A stretch of DNA of 64,000 nt from Motacilla alba alba. Taxonomy: Eukaryota > Chordata > Aves > Passeriformes > Motacillidae. A program made the translations under genes and the position numbers. Below, in pieces: positions 35,981-48,362 of the stretch (positions are counted from its first letter, which is position 1; each line of letters begins with the position of its first letter). Location: positions 46,820,473 to 46,884,472 of the forward strand of contig NC_052046.1 in NCBI RefSeq assembly GCF_015832195.1, written 5' to 3'. The notes below the pieces were generated by a model that saw only the letters and a list, made by a program, of their open reading frames with translations, did no database searches and was not told the DNA's origin.

Positions 35981-37749
35981 GAAAACAGAATTTCTTTTTT
36001 TCATGTTTACCAAACTTGGCTCTTGGCAAGATGTTAATGGTTTTAGAAATACTTTGCCTTTCCTGTTTACAAATGTTACAGCTATCATTTTATCTGTCCT
36101 TTTAGGCATTCCAAGCCACTATGGCTTAACCTTGTTCAGATGGACGATACCTATTCTGTTGAAACTTGTGTCCCCCATCCCAGCTTTGTGATTTGCCTGC
36201 AGCTGCTATGGGTGAAATTTAGGTTGGAAGCTCTTTGCTGAGATCCCTTCCTCTTTGGGATTAACCCAGCCTCAGTGAAGGAGCTGCACAGGCTTACCGT
36301 GGCCACCACCTCCTCACCCACTTGTCCACTTGTTAATGAGGACATGGCCCACTCCTTTCACAGCCTTTAGTAAGTGTCTGTCTGGTGTTGTGTGTAAAGT
36401 GTTGATGCTGCCCCTCAGAGCTATGAAATAGCAAGATATTTTTCCTACAGTAAATAACAAATATAATGAACTTTTTGATGATTCCTTGAACTTTATTGTT
36501 ATATTCCACTGGATAACATCCAAACTTATTGTGGAATTGTGATTTCCTTTCCATCTCAAGAATTCACACTTCCTTTTTTCCCCCTTTAAATATATATTTC
36601 AGGAAACATGTTTCCTGTAGCTCCTTTCGGCCTGCATCCAGCCCATTCATTCCATAGATTTAAGTCCTCCAAGTTCTCAATTACCTATCTGGACTTCCCC
36701 AAAGAAGAACTTCTTCAAAGAAGAACTCCTACAAGAACTATGAATCAAAGAATATTGATAAAAAAAGAGGACATTAACCATGGCAGAATGGAGTGCTAAC
36801 CATGCTATTTTGTCTTTCAGAGTCCCAAAGCTCTCAGGGGAAGTTAAGTTTTGAGTGGATTGAGTGCTGATGATTCATGAGACACTTCAGATTTCACAGC
36901 CCTGACAGGCTGCTGGGAAGGGTATGTGTGAACTTGGTTGTATTTAGGGAAGATGACTTGGAGCTGCAGGAAGGCCAGGCCTGGGGCTGGTGCTCAGCCC
37001 CGCCACCCTCATGCAGAAGATATTGCACAGCATGACTCAGTCCAACCCTCTTTTCCTACAGTGTGTGCTGCTGTTGCATCTGCTGCCTCATGTGATCCTG
37101 ATGTAATTCCAGTTACATCACCCACACCATGTAACAGCTCAGCAAAGTGACTGAAGATAACAGTAAATAGAGCTAAAATGAAAAAATCAGATTTCCATGT
37201 TTAGTCACCCTTAACAAACTTTTGAGACTAACTTAAAATTTTTTAGGACATCTCTCTTGTGCAAGCCAGTCTATATGATTGCTTTGCAATGATAAGTACA
37301 CCCAGCTATTAACCTCCACTCGTACTCACATACTTTTTGGCCTGTGTTCTTTGGTTTTCAGTTTAAATTTATCTGAGGGGAGGTTAGGGAGATGAGTGGT
37401 TTAGGATTAAGCCCCTATGCTGCAGCAGAACTAAACTCTAATGATCTGCCATGGGAAGCAGATATGGGCTCTCCCTAGATCACAAAGGCAAACAGCATAG
37501 ATAAACTCTCTTTAAGAATGTGCATATTTTTGTCTTCATAGTCTTTTTTAGTTTTTGGTTGTCAGCCATGGGACGATAACCTAAACGAACCTCTTTACAT
37601 TACTGGACTTTGGACTGAGCTTGAACACAAGTCAAATCAGGAAGGGCAAACTAGCTACATGTTTTAAATCCATCTCAAAAACACAAGATCTAGGTGTCCT
37701 TGATGAAATATTGACCTCATTTTACTCATAACAGCAAGGCCGTGTATTT

Positions 37750-38180
37750 CAAAGCAATTAATTGCGCCAATAAAATTCATAGGCTTTGAGGAGAGAGGTT
37801 GTTCAATGTATGACAGCTTAGTCCAAATTCTTCCTGTTTGCTGCATCTCATGCTGCAACTGCCCCTAAGATAAATCATCTTGCTTATTTAATATACATAT
37901 CTCATTACTTCACCCGAGATAAAGACAGAAACTTTTCATATGCACTAGACCACGCCTACCACACCATCCCTTTGACTGCAAGGGATGCAATAGCTTGTAA
38001 ATAAAACGGTAGCCATCTTCAAGACTTTAAATATGCTTATTGAGTTGACAGGAAACGCATCTTCAGGACAGCTTTACTTGACAATTGTCTTCATGGGGCT
38101 AATTAACTATTTCCACTAGAAATAAAAGCTCCCTTGCAAATTTTCTAATTAAATCTGCAGCTGCTTGGAACAATATTAGA
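37750..38180. promoter_or_regulatory. Possible conserved regulatory block
   Basis: AT-rich DNA with many transcription-factor-like cores: GCGCCAATAAAATTCATAG near 37765 (a HOX-like CAATAAA), ACAATTGTCT at 38081-38090 (SOX-like), GCTAATTAAC at about 38099 and CTAATTAAAT near 38145 (homeodomain), AACAATATT near 38169 (SOX). CCTTTGACTGCAAGGGATGC lies near 37970. All frames are stopped. Such clusters are typical of developmental enhancers, but AT-rich DNA also yields them by chance. Confidence 0.2.
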
Positions 38181-38972
38181 ACAGCAAAGACTTCCTCTAA
38201 GCAGGCCTTCTGGGAGCCTTCCAGTGACTTTACCCTAGCTGTCAGCTGAACCAATGACTAGGTAACACATTATGCAATTCAGAAGGAATCCTCATAGCTG
38301 CTCACAAGGAAAGAGAAGCCCTGCTGAGGGTAAGAGTCAGGGAGAAAACACTTGAAGTTCCTTGCTAGTTAATAAAACCTTTTCTACACTTCTTGTAAGA
38401 AAAAAGAGAGGTGCAGGGAAAAACCCATCAGACTTGGAATGGACAGGAACTTGATGGTATTGCACACAGAAGCTATCTGAGGTTTAAATTCAGCATAAAT
38501 AAACATGACCCTGATCACTCTGATCTCCCAGTTCCTCAGCAAGAGTCAGAAGGAGAGCTGTTTCAGGTGAAGAATGTCTTAGAAAAACAGGCTAAGTCTG
38601 TCTCAACATTTTGTCCTCTAATAAAGAAAATAAAAATAATCTGTACATCTGTCTCAGCCTAGTGCAAACTTTCATGAGTAGCACAGCCAAATCTATAAAA
38701 ATCAGATAAGATAACCAACCAGTCTAGTTTAAGAAGTGATGCTCTGAAAGCCTGTGAAAGATTGACTTCTGCTCTTATTGAACACTTTTAATCACTAGAC
38801 CTGCAAATCCTATAGTGTTTTGATGACTTGGAGATACAGCACATCAGCTTCTCATATGTTAAGCCCACATTTCATACTTTTTCTATATGCCTTTTTGTTG
38901 AAACTTAGTGATAATGTGGCAATGTAAGTATTAATAGCTGTATCTACAGGAATAGAAGAATTTCTGGGTTAA

Positions 38973-38992
38973 TCTGGTTCATTCTGGTTCAT
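38973..38992 (+). repeat. Perfect 10-bp tandem duplication
   Basis: TCTGGTTCAT is present twice in a row. Confidence 0.85.
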
Positions 38993-40399
38993 CAAGACAA
39001 AAGTAGCTGAAAACTTATTAGTCAGCAAATCTGCTATTCATAGCTCTGAGCACACAGCCAGTTATACATATTATCTCATGTATGTCTTTCTGTAAGAAAA
39101 CATGGACCAGTAAACCATTTTGCTTTACCCTACAGTCAGCAGGAAACCTCCAGCAAATCAACAATGAGATTGCAGGATACAAATTCTCATACTCATGTGG
39201 TGTCCATATAGTCCCCAAACACAGAAAGAAGAATGATTAAACAGGGAAGTGAAAAAACTTTGAAAAGCTTCTATCTGTTTTACTTTTCTTAGGAGTCATA
39301 TGGTTGGAAAATTCTTAACATAGAGAAAAAGACTGCAAGTTATGTCAAAAATAACTAGTTTCTAGTGCAGGGGGCTATCAATAATGAAGAAACTGTGTGT
39401 ATTTATCTGTCAATCTACAGCTTGAGTATGCAAATTTGTTTAATTTGTTTCAAAGGTATTAATTCAATGCCAAGGGATCTTGCAGACCATCTCCTCTTCT
39501 TCCAGGCATAAAGAGATTTGCGACACTCTTAAATACCCCATGCAATTCCTCTCTCATACTGGTAGTAAGATTTTGCTAGCAGTTGTTCCTGTCAATTGTC
39601 TACTACAATTTTAACTCATTTTCTAGCACAAGTAGAACCAAAGAAAAAATACTCTCTTTTATGAAGATACATACACTCTGTGCTTGAGGATCATTATCTA
39701 GTCTCCCTTTAGTCTTTTTTCCCTTTACAGTTTCCAGTTCCATAAACTTGTCCTCACAAGTGTTATTTCTAATTTCTTTACTTTGGATTGTATTTAGATA
39801 GTTATCTATTTCTGGAAGTCCAGTGTCCAAATCAGGACAGTTGTGGGTTGAACACAATACATCTTTAAAACAAACAGATGTGGTCAGATATCTCCATGGG
39901 ATGTTTACCTTTTATACAACAGGGTAACATTGTTGACTCATCTTCAGTGTGTGATCTGCTGTAAAAGATAGGACTTTTCCAAAGAATTTTTTGTAGCTGT
40001 TTTTGCTCATGTGGTATAAATACTAGATTTATTCCATACAACTCCTTCCACAGATTTTCTGCTGCAGTGCCCTTAATAAACTGCATGTTATTTTTCGAAA
40101 CCATATCCAGTTTACCACAATCATAGCAAGCTCTAACCACATCCCTAGTTGGAATTCTGGCTCTCCTCACTGGAGTATTATTTGAACCTGTCCAACATGC
40201 TCCCTACTCAACTTCACAAGTGATTCAGAAAAACACTGAGAGAATGCAAAGCAGGGTGGGCTGCAATAAAATCACACCCTTCTGGCTCGACACAATGCAG
40301 CTAATCAGTACACTTAGAACTTGGCTTCCTAGCTGAGCACTCCCTTTGGAGTAATTTTTCCAGATTCTGTCCCTTCAACCTGTCTATCAGGATGTCACC

Positions 40400-40640
40400 T
40401 GCTGGTCAAGCAGTCCTACTGAGAGATCAAGAAAACTGACTGCTGTGCACAGAGCCTGACATGCTGCCAGGGCAGAAAATTAGACAGATTTGAAATAGTT
40501 TGTCCTGAGAACATTCATTTTGTCTGTTGTTCATCCCGTATTTATCTTCTTGGTATTTCAGTCCGAGTATTTGTTCCAGCACTTTTCTAGGAATTGAAAT
40601 TGTAGTCAGAGCCGATAACGTCAATCTCCTCTTCATTTGT
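40400..40640 (-). mobile_element. Possible very old LINE reverse-transcriptase trace
   Basis: A minus-strand frame over 40427-40636 contains ISIPRKVLEQILGLKYQEDK followed by a segment with Gln-Asn-Glu at the place of the family's SQHGF motif and DKLFQICLI at the place of its KSCLTNLI motif. CR1/L3-type reverse transcriptases have a SIPGKVLEQI-like segment, then these two motifs, at similar spacing. Below it, a frame reads WKNYSKGSAQLGSQVLSVLI, which loosely resembles the next conserved segment (SGVPQGSVLGPVLF type). The match is weak, and no tail or other part of an element is recognised. Confidence 0.3.
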
Positions 40641-42206
40641 GATTTTTTTAACGCTATGGACTTTCATTACCTGTTACAGCCCCCTGCCTTCTGCAACAAG
40701 GACAGACACTCCTGAAGGTGCGGCTCAGGGCTGGGCACAGTCAGTCCTCCAGGTTCAAGTCAGGTCCAGACAAACTGGAAATCTCTGCCTTAGCTAAATA
40801 TTTTCTGTTTTAGTCTGTCCTCAACTCTTACTTCTCTACTGCTGAGTCAGCTGGCCTCTCTGGTAAAGAGTAAACCATAACAAGCATCAGACATTTTAGC
40901 CTTGTCAGCACCATCTAACTTTTCCTTTCCACCCAGTGATGAATTACAACTTCTCTTACTCTGCCTGTTACTAACACTGTCCTTGTAGAAGACTACTCAG
41001 TACTCTTATTTCAGTCCATGCTTGACCATCTTCAATTCATCCCTAACTCTTCATGCTTTTCCCTCATACCTATTCTTAGTAGCCTGAACGTTTGCATCTC
41101 TTCTGTCTCCAATTTCATAATAAATATTTAGATTGATTTACTTGCTACAGCTTCCAGCCTCCCAAACTGCCACAGGTTGAATCAGCATTATATTTGTCTT
41201 ATGGGATTATTAACTCTCACTAGCATTTTTATTTTCGCCTTTAAACAAATTTTCTGTGTAATCATTCTGGTGAATTTTGCAAGCACACTATTGTCTGGCT
41301 TTCCAAAAGCCTGCTGGTTTTGCATTATTTTCCTACCCCCCTCATAAGTCAGTCTTTTGCCAAATATTCTCACCCTAAATATTATCAGGTTGCTGTTCTT
41401 TGATAGCTCCTCCATCTCAACTGAAATTCTATGTGAAAAGGACATGTCTCTTTGGGTACTTTTCCCATCTTTCATAAAGCAGTCCTCAGACATAAAATAT
41501 AGTTAACCTCTAACTCGATATACTTTGGTCAATTGGTTTTTCTCCCTCCCACATCAGCCCTTCCTTACCTTACACCACACAAAAGACATGACAGCCTCTC
41601 ACCATGCAAAAATCTTCCCATTAACTCCAAAACCATATTAGTCCAAGACAGCCAAACTAGCCTTTGTGGCATTTTTGTTCATCATACATACCTATTGATC
41701 CAAATTGGGCTGGTGAGCCAGAGTGTAAAAGGGAAGCTGTCTGACTATCAAAATCTATGCATCTCACAAAAGTGCTAAAAGCTTTGTACATATATTTTGT
41801 CTCCTTCTGATGTGGTTAGGGATTTTAAAGCTGTGCCTTCTGACTGACTGTATCTCTAAAGCATAAGTCAATTGAAAACAGGCCGGATGTTCCAGAGTGC
41901 TCATTTGCAAACCTCAGTCCAGCTGAAGTGGATTGTGCTTTTTTAGGAGACTGGTAGATAAACAGACATCAAACACAGCCTGAGAACAGCTCTGGTGCAC
42001 TTCTGAAAAGAAGCAAATTGATATCTTCCGCCTCTCTGCAAATGGGGAATTAAAAGTTTCAGGACTAGAAATTGCAAATTCATCTGCTGTGGTAAGACTT
42101 CAAGGAATAAATGCATGTCATTTTTCTTCAGTATAGAAAGGAGTGGCTTTTGCTAGCCAGGGGAATATTCAACCTTTTTTTCCTGTTTGTGTATTTTCAT
42201 ACTAAC

Positions 42207-42239
42207 AAAAAAAAAAAATACAGCCTAAAAATACAGCCT
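42207..42239 (+). repeat. A-run and 13-bp tandem duplication
   Basis: Twelve A at 42207-42218 overlap the first of two copies of AAAAATACAGCCT (42214-42226 and 42227-42239). Confidence 0.85.
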
Positions 42240-43680
42240 GCCATTTCTATTTTTCAATAGTACTTGTCTGCACATGTGCTAAAATTACCACCTAAATAAA
42301 ATACCACAGTGTTCCTCACAAGAAAAGTCAGCATAGTTGCCAGGAGCAGTGAACTTTATGAGCTTATTAGAAATGCAAAAAAAACCATAAATTGATTTCT
42401 TGTCACCTCCTTCAGATTTGCGAGGGCCTATTCATTACCTGCTCACACAACAAATTGGGTTTTATTAGATAACTGCTTTAATGTCCTTGTGTTAGTTATA
42501 TTTAATTTATATGCACCCATTTCCTGAATAATATTTTTAAAAGGCTTGATTTGTAGCCATTCCTCTTTGGACTATAGAAAAATAAGCAGGCTGAGCAAAA
42601 TACCAAGGCCCTGCAAGATGTTAGTTTGTCTAAATAGCTTTTATCTGAATATCAAACCAATGTTTTGCCAGTGTCCCCTCACAATGATGGAAAATTGCAT
42701 CTCTAAAAGTGCCAGCTACAGAACCTTTCTATCGCTGGGAAGCAGATGGTCCTGCATCCCTGGAAACTGAGTGGAAAATACCTGTCCATACCTCAGAAAC
42801 TCTGCTGATGAACTGAAGCACTTAACAGCTTTGACAGCTGCCTGAGAAATGGAATGAAGGGGTGGCTTCTCTCTGGAAGGCAACAGCCAGGCTGGCCGTG
42901 CCGTACGGGTAACACGTGGCAGGCTTGTCCTCTGCACTGCCATCTGCCATCACGCAGCAACAGGGGAATTTAGGCAATTAATGAATGAATACTTCCTTTA
43001 AAGGTTTCTGTAGTGCTTTTTTCTTCTCTAGCCAAAGTAAGTTTATTAACTCCAGCAACCTGGCCATGTGCCAGTTTGGAAACTGTCCTGTCATCTGACT
43101 TGTGTTGTTCCTGCATGGTCAACTGCGTGCAGGAAACTTCTTCAGTTTGTGGTCTAGACCCTGACTCTAGAAAGTCTATTCAGATGCTGACATTGCACCT
43201 GGGAGTAATGAGGTAAACAAAGTGTGGTACAGCTGCAAAGGCCCTCAAGGGCTGATTTCCTAAAGCACCCAAACCATGCTCCCTTTAGCAGTCATAGTGG
43301 TCACCTTTTGTCCTAGGAAGTACTGCATTTTGTTGCTGCATAAATGGACCCTTTTTCAATAATCCTGAAAAGCATCCCTCAAATCATATCTTTGACAATG
43401 GTAGTAATAAACACACTCTGCCGTACTTACACTGACTACACATTCTTCAAGATTTTACATGTAAAAATGAATGCATTGTCTTCTCTTAATACAACAATTG
43501 CAATTTATTAGAATGAATGTCAGTTTAGAGAGCTGTTGCTTCTTGACAGTGTCAGTTTGATTTTACATTTGAAGCTTGTTGGAACTTCTGTAATTCTGCT
43601 ATTTTTTTATTACAAATAATTGGCTTCAGAGATTACATTCAACAAAACCTATTATGGTGAAAGAGGATGATTTCACCTTA

Positions 43681-43918
43681 GGTTAGACTAGATTAGATTA
43701 GACAAAACTTTCAGAACAATTTCTCTAATGTAGTGTTGGTGAGGCACTGGCACACAGAGAGAAGTTGTGGATGTCCCATCCCTGGAGGTGTTCAAGGCCA
43801 GGTTAGATGAGGCTCTGAGCAACCTGGTCTAGTGGAAGGTGTCCCTTCCGACAGCAGTGGGGTTGAACTAGATGATCATTAAAGTCTCTTTCAACCCAAA
43901 GTATTCTGTGATTCTATC
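43681..43918 (+). mobile_element. CR1 LINE, 3'-end fragment
   Basis: About 235 bp on the plus strand. It begins in a worn GGTTAGACTAGATTAGATTA stretch, matching the element's TTAGATATTAGGAA-type region. It continues with TGGTGAGGCACTGGCAC, GATGTCCCATCCCTGGAGGT, AAGGCCAGGTTAGATGAGGC, CAACCTGGTCTAGTGGAAGG and GAACTAGATGATC, and ends with TATTCTGTGATTCTAT. The terminal repeat is intact. The local GATTA repetition at its start may be partly a small tandem expansion. No coding content. Confidence 0.92.
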
Positions 43919-46861
43919 TGATTTTTTTAATTGCGCAGAGAAGCAAGACAATACTGCTATTTCAAACTCCTGTTTCAAACTCTCAAGAAATAGACACAAT
44001 GGTTTGCCATGCACACACCTTGCCACATACAGTGCCAAGAGAGAGGCAATCTACCTCCTTTCCTCTCGACAGCACATGGCCATAGAAAATGCTTCTTGAC
44101 TCAGGAAAATAAACAAAAACAGAAATAAAAACAAGTTTAGAGAATGAAACGTCACTGCAGGTTGCAGAAATAAATAAAAACTGATTTTTATTTGATCTTG
44201 TTTATCTCTAAGCTCCTGAAACCAAATGCCAGGATGAGTACAGAGAGTGCTCTCCAGCTGGCCTGGACAATCTGCCAGCACACTCCTCTCTGAAGGGCAT
44301 GCTGCCACCCTGTCCCACTGCCACCCTATTCCTTCAAGCCTCCTACTCATGGAGTACCAGTAATGTGAATGTGTGGCACAGAGGACTGTCATTTGAAGTC
44401 CAGGTGAAATAACCAAGCTCCTTCAAATGTTCTAATATAAGAAATGAAGGTGTTTGGTTGCAGACCACAGTGCTTAGTGAAGGGAAAACTTTTCAGACAG
44501 CTATCAACTAATCACAAAGTGAAGTCTATGGTCTGCCAATAATGGTAAAGGGCTTTTATGCCTGAAAATAGAGTATTTATATTTCAAGTGCCTAAAATTG
44601 TTTGCTTTCTTTAAATTAAGGTTCCACATGAAAGTAAAACTAATAGTATAATTCTAAAATCATCTGTCTCCCTGCAGAGAGGAAGATTTACTTTTACTAT
44701 GGCATAGTTCCAGTTCAAATAAGCATTAAGTTGCAGTCAGTGCAGTTTACTACACGGAGCTGCTGTTCATCCCATGCATCACATGCGGAGAAGGCACAAG
44801 AGTGTGTGCAGAGACACAGAATTACATTTCCATGCCAAAAACTCAGCTTGCAACTGGGAATCCCAGGAGTGATGTTGTGAACTCAGTGCTTTTCCTGTCT
44901 CAGTGGAGCTCCAGATGCAGGGCACCCAGAGGAACCAGGGCAGACATTCCCAGGCTTTCAGCATGATAAGCCAGTAAAAATTATGGGGAGTGTTGATTTA
45001 GAGGCACATATCTAAGGTGTTACTGTGGGTCTCTATGATCACCTCCGATCAGGGCAAGGAAATTGTCATGAAATCAGTGCCACAGGACACAGACATCTTG
45101 TGCAGGCAATGCTGAATGCATACACAGGCCTTTTTTTTTTTGAAAGCTGTAAGCTAATAAAATGCTACTCAGGCCTACACTTCACAGCAAAATACCCAAT
45201 CTTTTGACAGAAAATCCAGCATTATTCTTTTTACCCAACTTGGAAGTCCACAAGAAAGAAAGATTCTGACAGCTGCAGATTTCACACATGTCAAAGGCAC
45301 AAACCCTGCCCTTACAGACGGATTGCACAGAAACATGCCTTTTGTTAAAAGACAGAAAATTAAAGGAACATTTAATCATGCTCTGACAGGCTTCTTAGCC
45401 CAAGGCTAATACCCTGAGTCCTGTAATAATTCCTGAACTCATACACTGGCTTACAGCAGGTGGCCACAGAGGTCTCAGGCAGTGGAAGTGCATTAATTGT
45501 GGGGCCAACTCTCTAGTTTAACAATAAGAAACATGTTAATACTACCCCTCACCATAAAAACAATAATAAGCATGCAAGCACACATTCATAATTATTTTCA
45601 GTTACTGTGCAAATAGTCCCTTAGCAGCTCACTCTGAAATTTTTAAGTGCTAAGCCATCAGCTGTTTTTCATCTTTATAAAATAAATCAGATATAGAAAT
45701 CTTTTTGGAATTAATATTTATAGGAAGCGATAATTCCAAGAACTTCCAAGTACAAAGATTAGCCACTTCAGAGATGATCAAGAATTTTATTAAAGCTGCT
45801 CTTCCTAAACTTTTAGATTGGTTGAATCTTTAAGCACTTTCAAAAATCTGATTCTTAGTCTGACTTTAGACATCATAAGTGTGAGTAGACATATCTTCAT
45901 CTCCTCCTTCCAAATTTTCCCCTCATAATGCTATAGATTAGCTTTTGTTCTCAGGAGTTGTTTCAGAAATCTTTATTTAGAATGTTTTAGAAACAGCATA
46001 TAATTCCAGGAACATGGAAATCCCCATTCAAAATAAAAGTAAATGAAGAAAAGGGGAAAAAAAAGAAACTTGAAAGACACCTTCTACATGGGTTAAGCAA
46101 GTACTCATGAACATTAAAAATAAATTTTTAAAAAGTAGGCCTTACATGCTTTTCTAAAAGCTAAAAATACCACTACTTCCCTTTGCAAGGATTTATTAAG
46201 AAATATTTGCATGACCCTAAATTATCTGAAGTTCTTAGTGAAAGCAGACAGCCACATATGCCACATTATACAATCTCATTCAAGTGCCTTGCAAACATAA
46301 TAAAAATGAAGACTTGGAGCCTTCAGGTTCCATTCATACCCCTCTGCACAGTACATCAGCAGTGATTTTAGGCATGGCAATAGGAAAAGAAATCCTGTAC
46401 CCTAAACTTCTTGATCTAGAGTTAAACCAATCACAAGTGTGTAGGCTCCATGCTTCCAAAGATTTGATTTCAAATTAGTTCATGCCCACAGTTTAAATAG
46501 AACCCTCGTTTACTCCAGCAGTCAGCTAGTAACTGGGTCACATTTACATTAGAGGGGCCATTTCTGACACCTGGTTGGCAGAAATCCTTGCAGATAACAT
46601 GGAAACTGAATCTTTTGGTGTTTTGTTTTCCCTAAATGCACACGCAGCCAGAGGCTGGATTGTCAGAGTGGATTGTCAGGTCAGAGATTTCTACTGCACC
46701 CTTCCTTTCCCTCAGCCCTACACAGAATTCTTTATCAGCACCCCCTGGTGCTTTGAATCAGAAACAACACCTCTCTAGGATTCCCACTTCCAGCCCTGAA
46801 TTCCACAGCAGCCTTTTATGGGAAGACTTCAGTGGCAATTTCTGACCAGATGATAAACCGG

Positions 46862-46876
46862 AGTAGGGTAGGGTAG
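46862..46876 (+). repeat. Short (GTAGG)3 repeat
   Basis: Three imperfect copies of a 5-bp unit in GAGTAGGGTAGGGTAGAG. Confidence 0.7.
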
Positions 46877-46938
46877 AGCAAGCAGCTGCTGGTCCCTTTA
46901 CCTGCAGGTCTGCAGGCATCAGGTTGCAGGTCCAGTCA

Positions 46939-46959
46939 ATCACATCACATCACATCACA
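46939..46959 (+). repeat. Pentanucleotide repeat (ACATC)n
   Basis: About four copies of CACAT/ACATC in ATCACATCACATCACATCAC. A short microsatellite that could vary in length. Confidence 0.85.
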
Positions 46960-47163
46960 CGTTTCCCTGTTTCCTGACACTCCAAATGGGGCCACTCTGT
47001 GTTTGACAAGAAACATCAAACGTGGCAGGTGAGTTTCCTCAAGGCACTCTCTTTGATGACATCCTTTGAATGTTTTCTGGCTCTGTGTCCCCAAAGAGAA
47101 TTCCTTTTCACCAGCATGGAAAGAAAAGTTTACACTTGTGTTTGGAGTCTGAATATTTCTACT

Positions 47164-47224
47164 ACCTTTTTTTCTGGTGTGGGGGTTTGGGGGATTGTTT
47201 GTTTGTTTGCCTGTTTGTTTTTTT
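47164..47224 (+). repeat. G- and T-rich low-complexity tract with (GTTT)n
   Basis: A T-run, then GTGTGGGGGTTTGGGGGATT, then five to six GTTT units broken by GCCT. Probably a decayed microsatellite. Confidence 0.8.
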
Positions 47225-48180
47225 AGGCTTAAAGGGTCAAGGCCAAAAGTAAATTAAGATGACACTAGCAATTTTTTCCTTCTGCTGGTCAGATCTAAAT
47301 GCTCTGAATGCTCCCAGGGAAATCAATGCAAGTACTAGGGCTGGGAACTTAAGTAGAAACAATTCCAGGCTCATCTGGAGTTCGTCTCTTGGTCTGGTCT
47401 GTAACCACTTGTTTTCCTTACTTAACATCACAGCCTATTAGAGGAAAAAGTTGTGTGTGAAGAGTCTGGAGGAAGACATCAGCTGATTTCAAAGCAGTTA
47501 CAACAGCCTGTGAGTCTAATTCAGATGCTTTCCCTGAGTTGCACAAGCACTCATAGCAATCTGACTCTGTCCTGCGAAGTCAGGAAGCTTTGCAAGAGAG
47601 GCCAAACAGGAATGGCAATATGCCCAAATGCCCATGTTTATAGAAGCCCTGGAGAGCTGTTGAACCAGTGCACGTGACTCCAAAAGCTGGCTCACTGGTC
47701 ATCCTGCCTCCTCCTCAGAGGAAACAGTGTGCAGCAGAGCAGGCTCATATAAACAGAGATGGTGCCTGCACTCCATATGCAAAATGTGACTGTGCAAATG
47801 ACGTTTTCCATGCCTTTCTTGTTATTTCCTGCAGGAGCCACACAGCTAGCAAGGCAAGAGGCTTCTCTTCATTCAGGGCAGAAAGAGAATGCTGTGAGCT
47901 CATTGGGTTTATATTGCCTGTGATGTGGCACCACTAAAATGGATGAGCATTGACAGTACTGTATGAGGTATTTTTAAAGTTATTTCCGACCTTATGTCCT
48001 GGCTGGTGATAAAAGCACAGTCTCAGTGAGTGACAGCCAACAAACTATTGCTGCTCCCGTCATGCCATGAGCAGGGCGACAGCTGGCAGCACCTAAGATG
48101 GTGAAACAGCACATAAGGCTGGCATGTGGCACTCACCACTGTTCTTGTCCTGGCTTGGCAAAGCTCTGTATCTGCCTTAC

Positions 48181-48362
48181 TCATATCCACATTTCTGTCT
48201 GAAGTGAACCACTCCCTTCTTGCAAACATAAAGGGTCTGGGCCGAAGTGTCACTTGTCATGCAGGTGAAACCCAGTAAAATCCTTTCAGAAATATTTGCT
48301 GTCACTTTAACAACTGAGACCAAGCAGATCAGAAGGAAGAAATGTATTTCCATCTTCATCAA
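48181..48362 (-). other. Candidate first coding exon with signal-peptide-like start
   Basis: A minus-strand frame opens MMKMEIHFFLLICLVSVVKV followed by TA, then NISERILLG. It has a short charged start, a hydrophobic core of about 12 residues and a small-residue V-T-A end, the form of a secretory signal peptide. The next part has three cysteines and an N-I-S glycosylation sequon. The frame stops at TAA, but the bases at 48180-48175 read GTAAGG on the minus strand, a good splice donor two bases into the last sense codon. So it could be exon 1 of a secreted or Ig-like protein. I recognise no family, no upstream promoter and no second exon. A chance frame is quite possible. Confidence 0.2.

Larger units (their letters stand above)
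30781..43680. other. Single-copy non-coding DNA, about 12.9 kb
   Basis: No intact gene. Separately listed inside are small tandem duplications (31432, 35537, 38973, 42214), a poly(A) signal with A-run (31684-31728), homopolymers (34348, 35683, 35963), a possible regulatory block (37750-38180) and a weak old LINE trace (40400-40640). Open frames such as 33980-34363 (minus, 127 codons) show no known domain. Confidence 0.5.
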
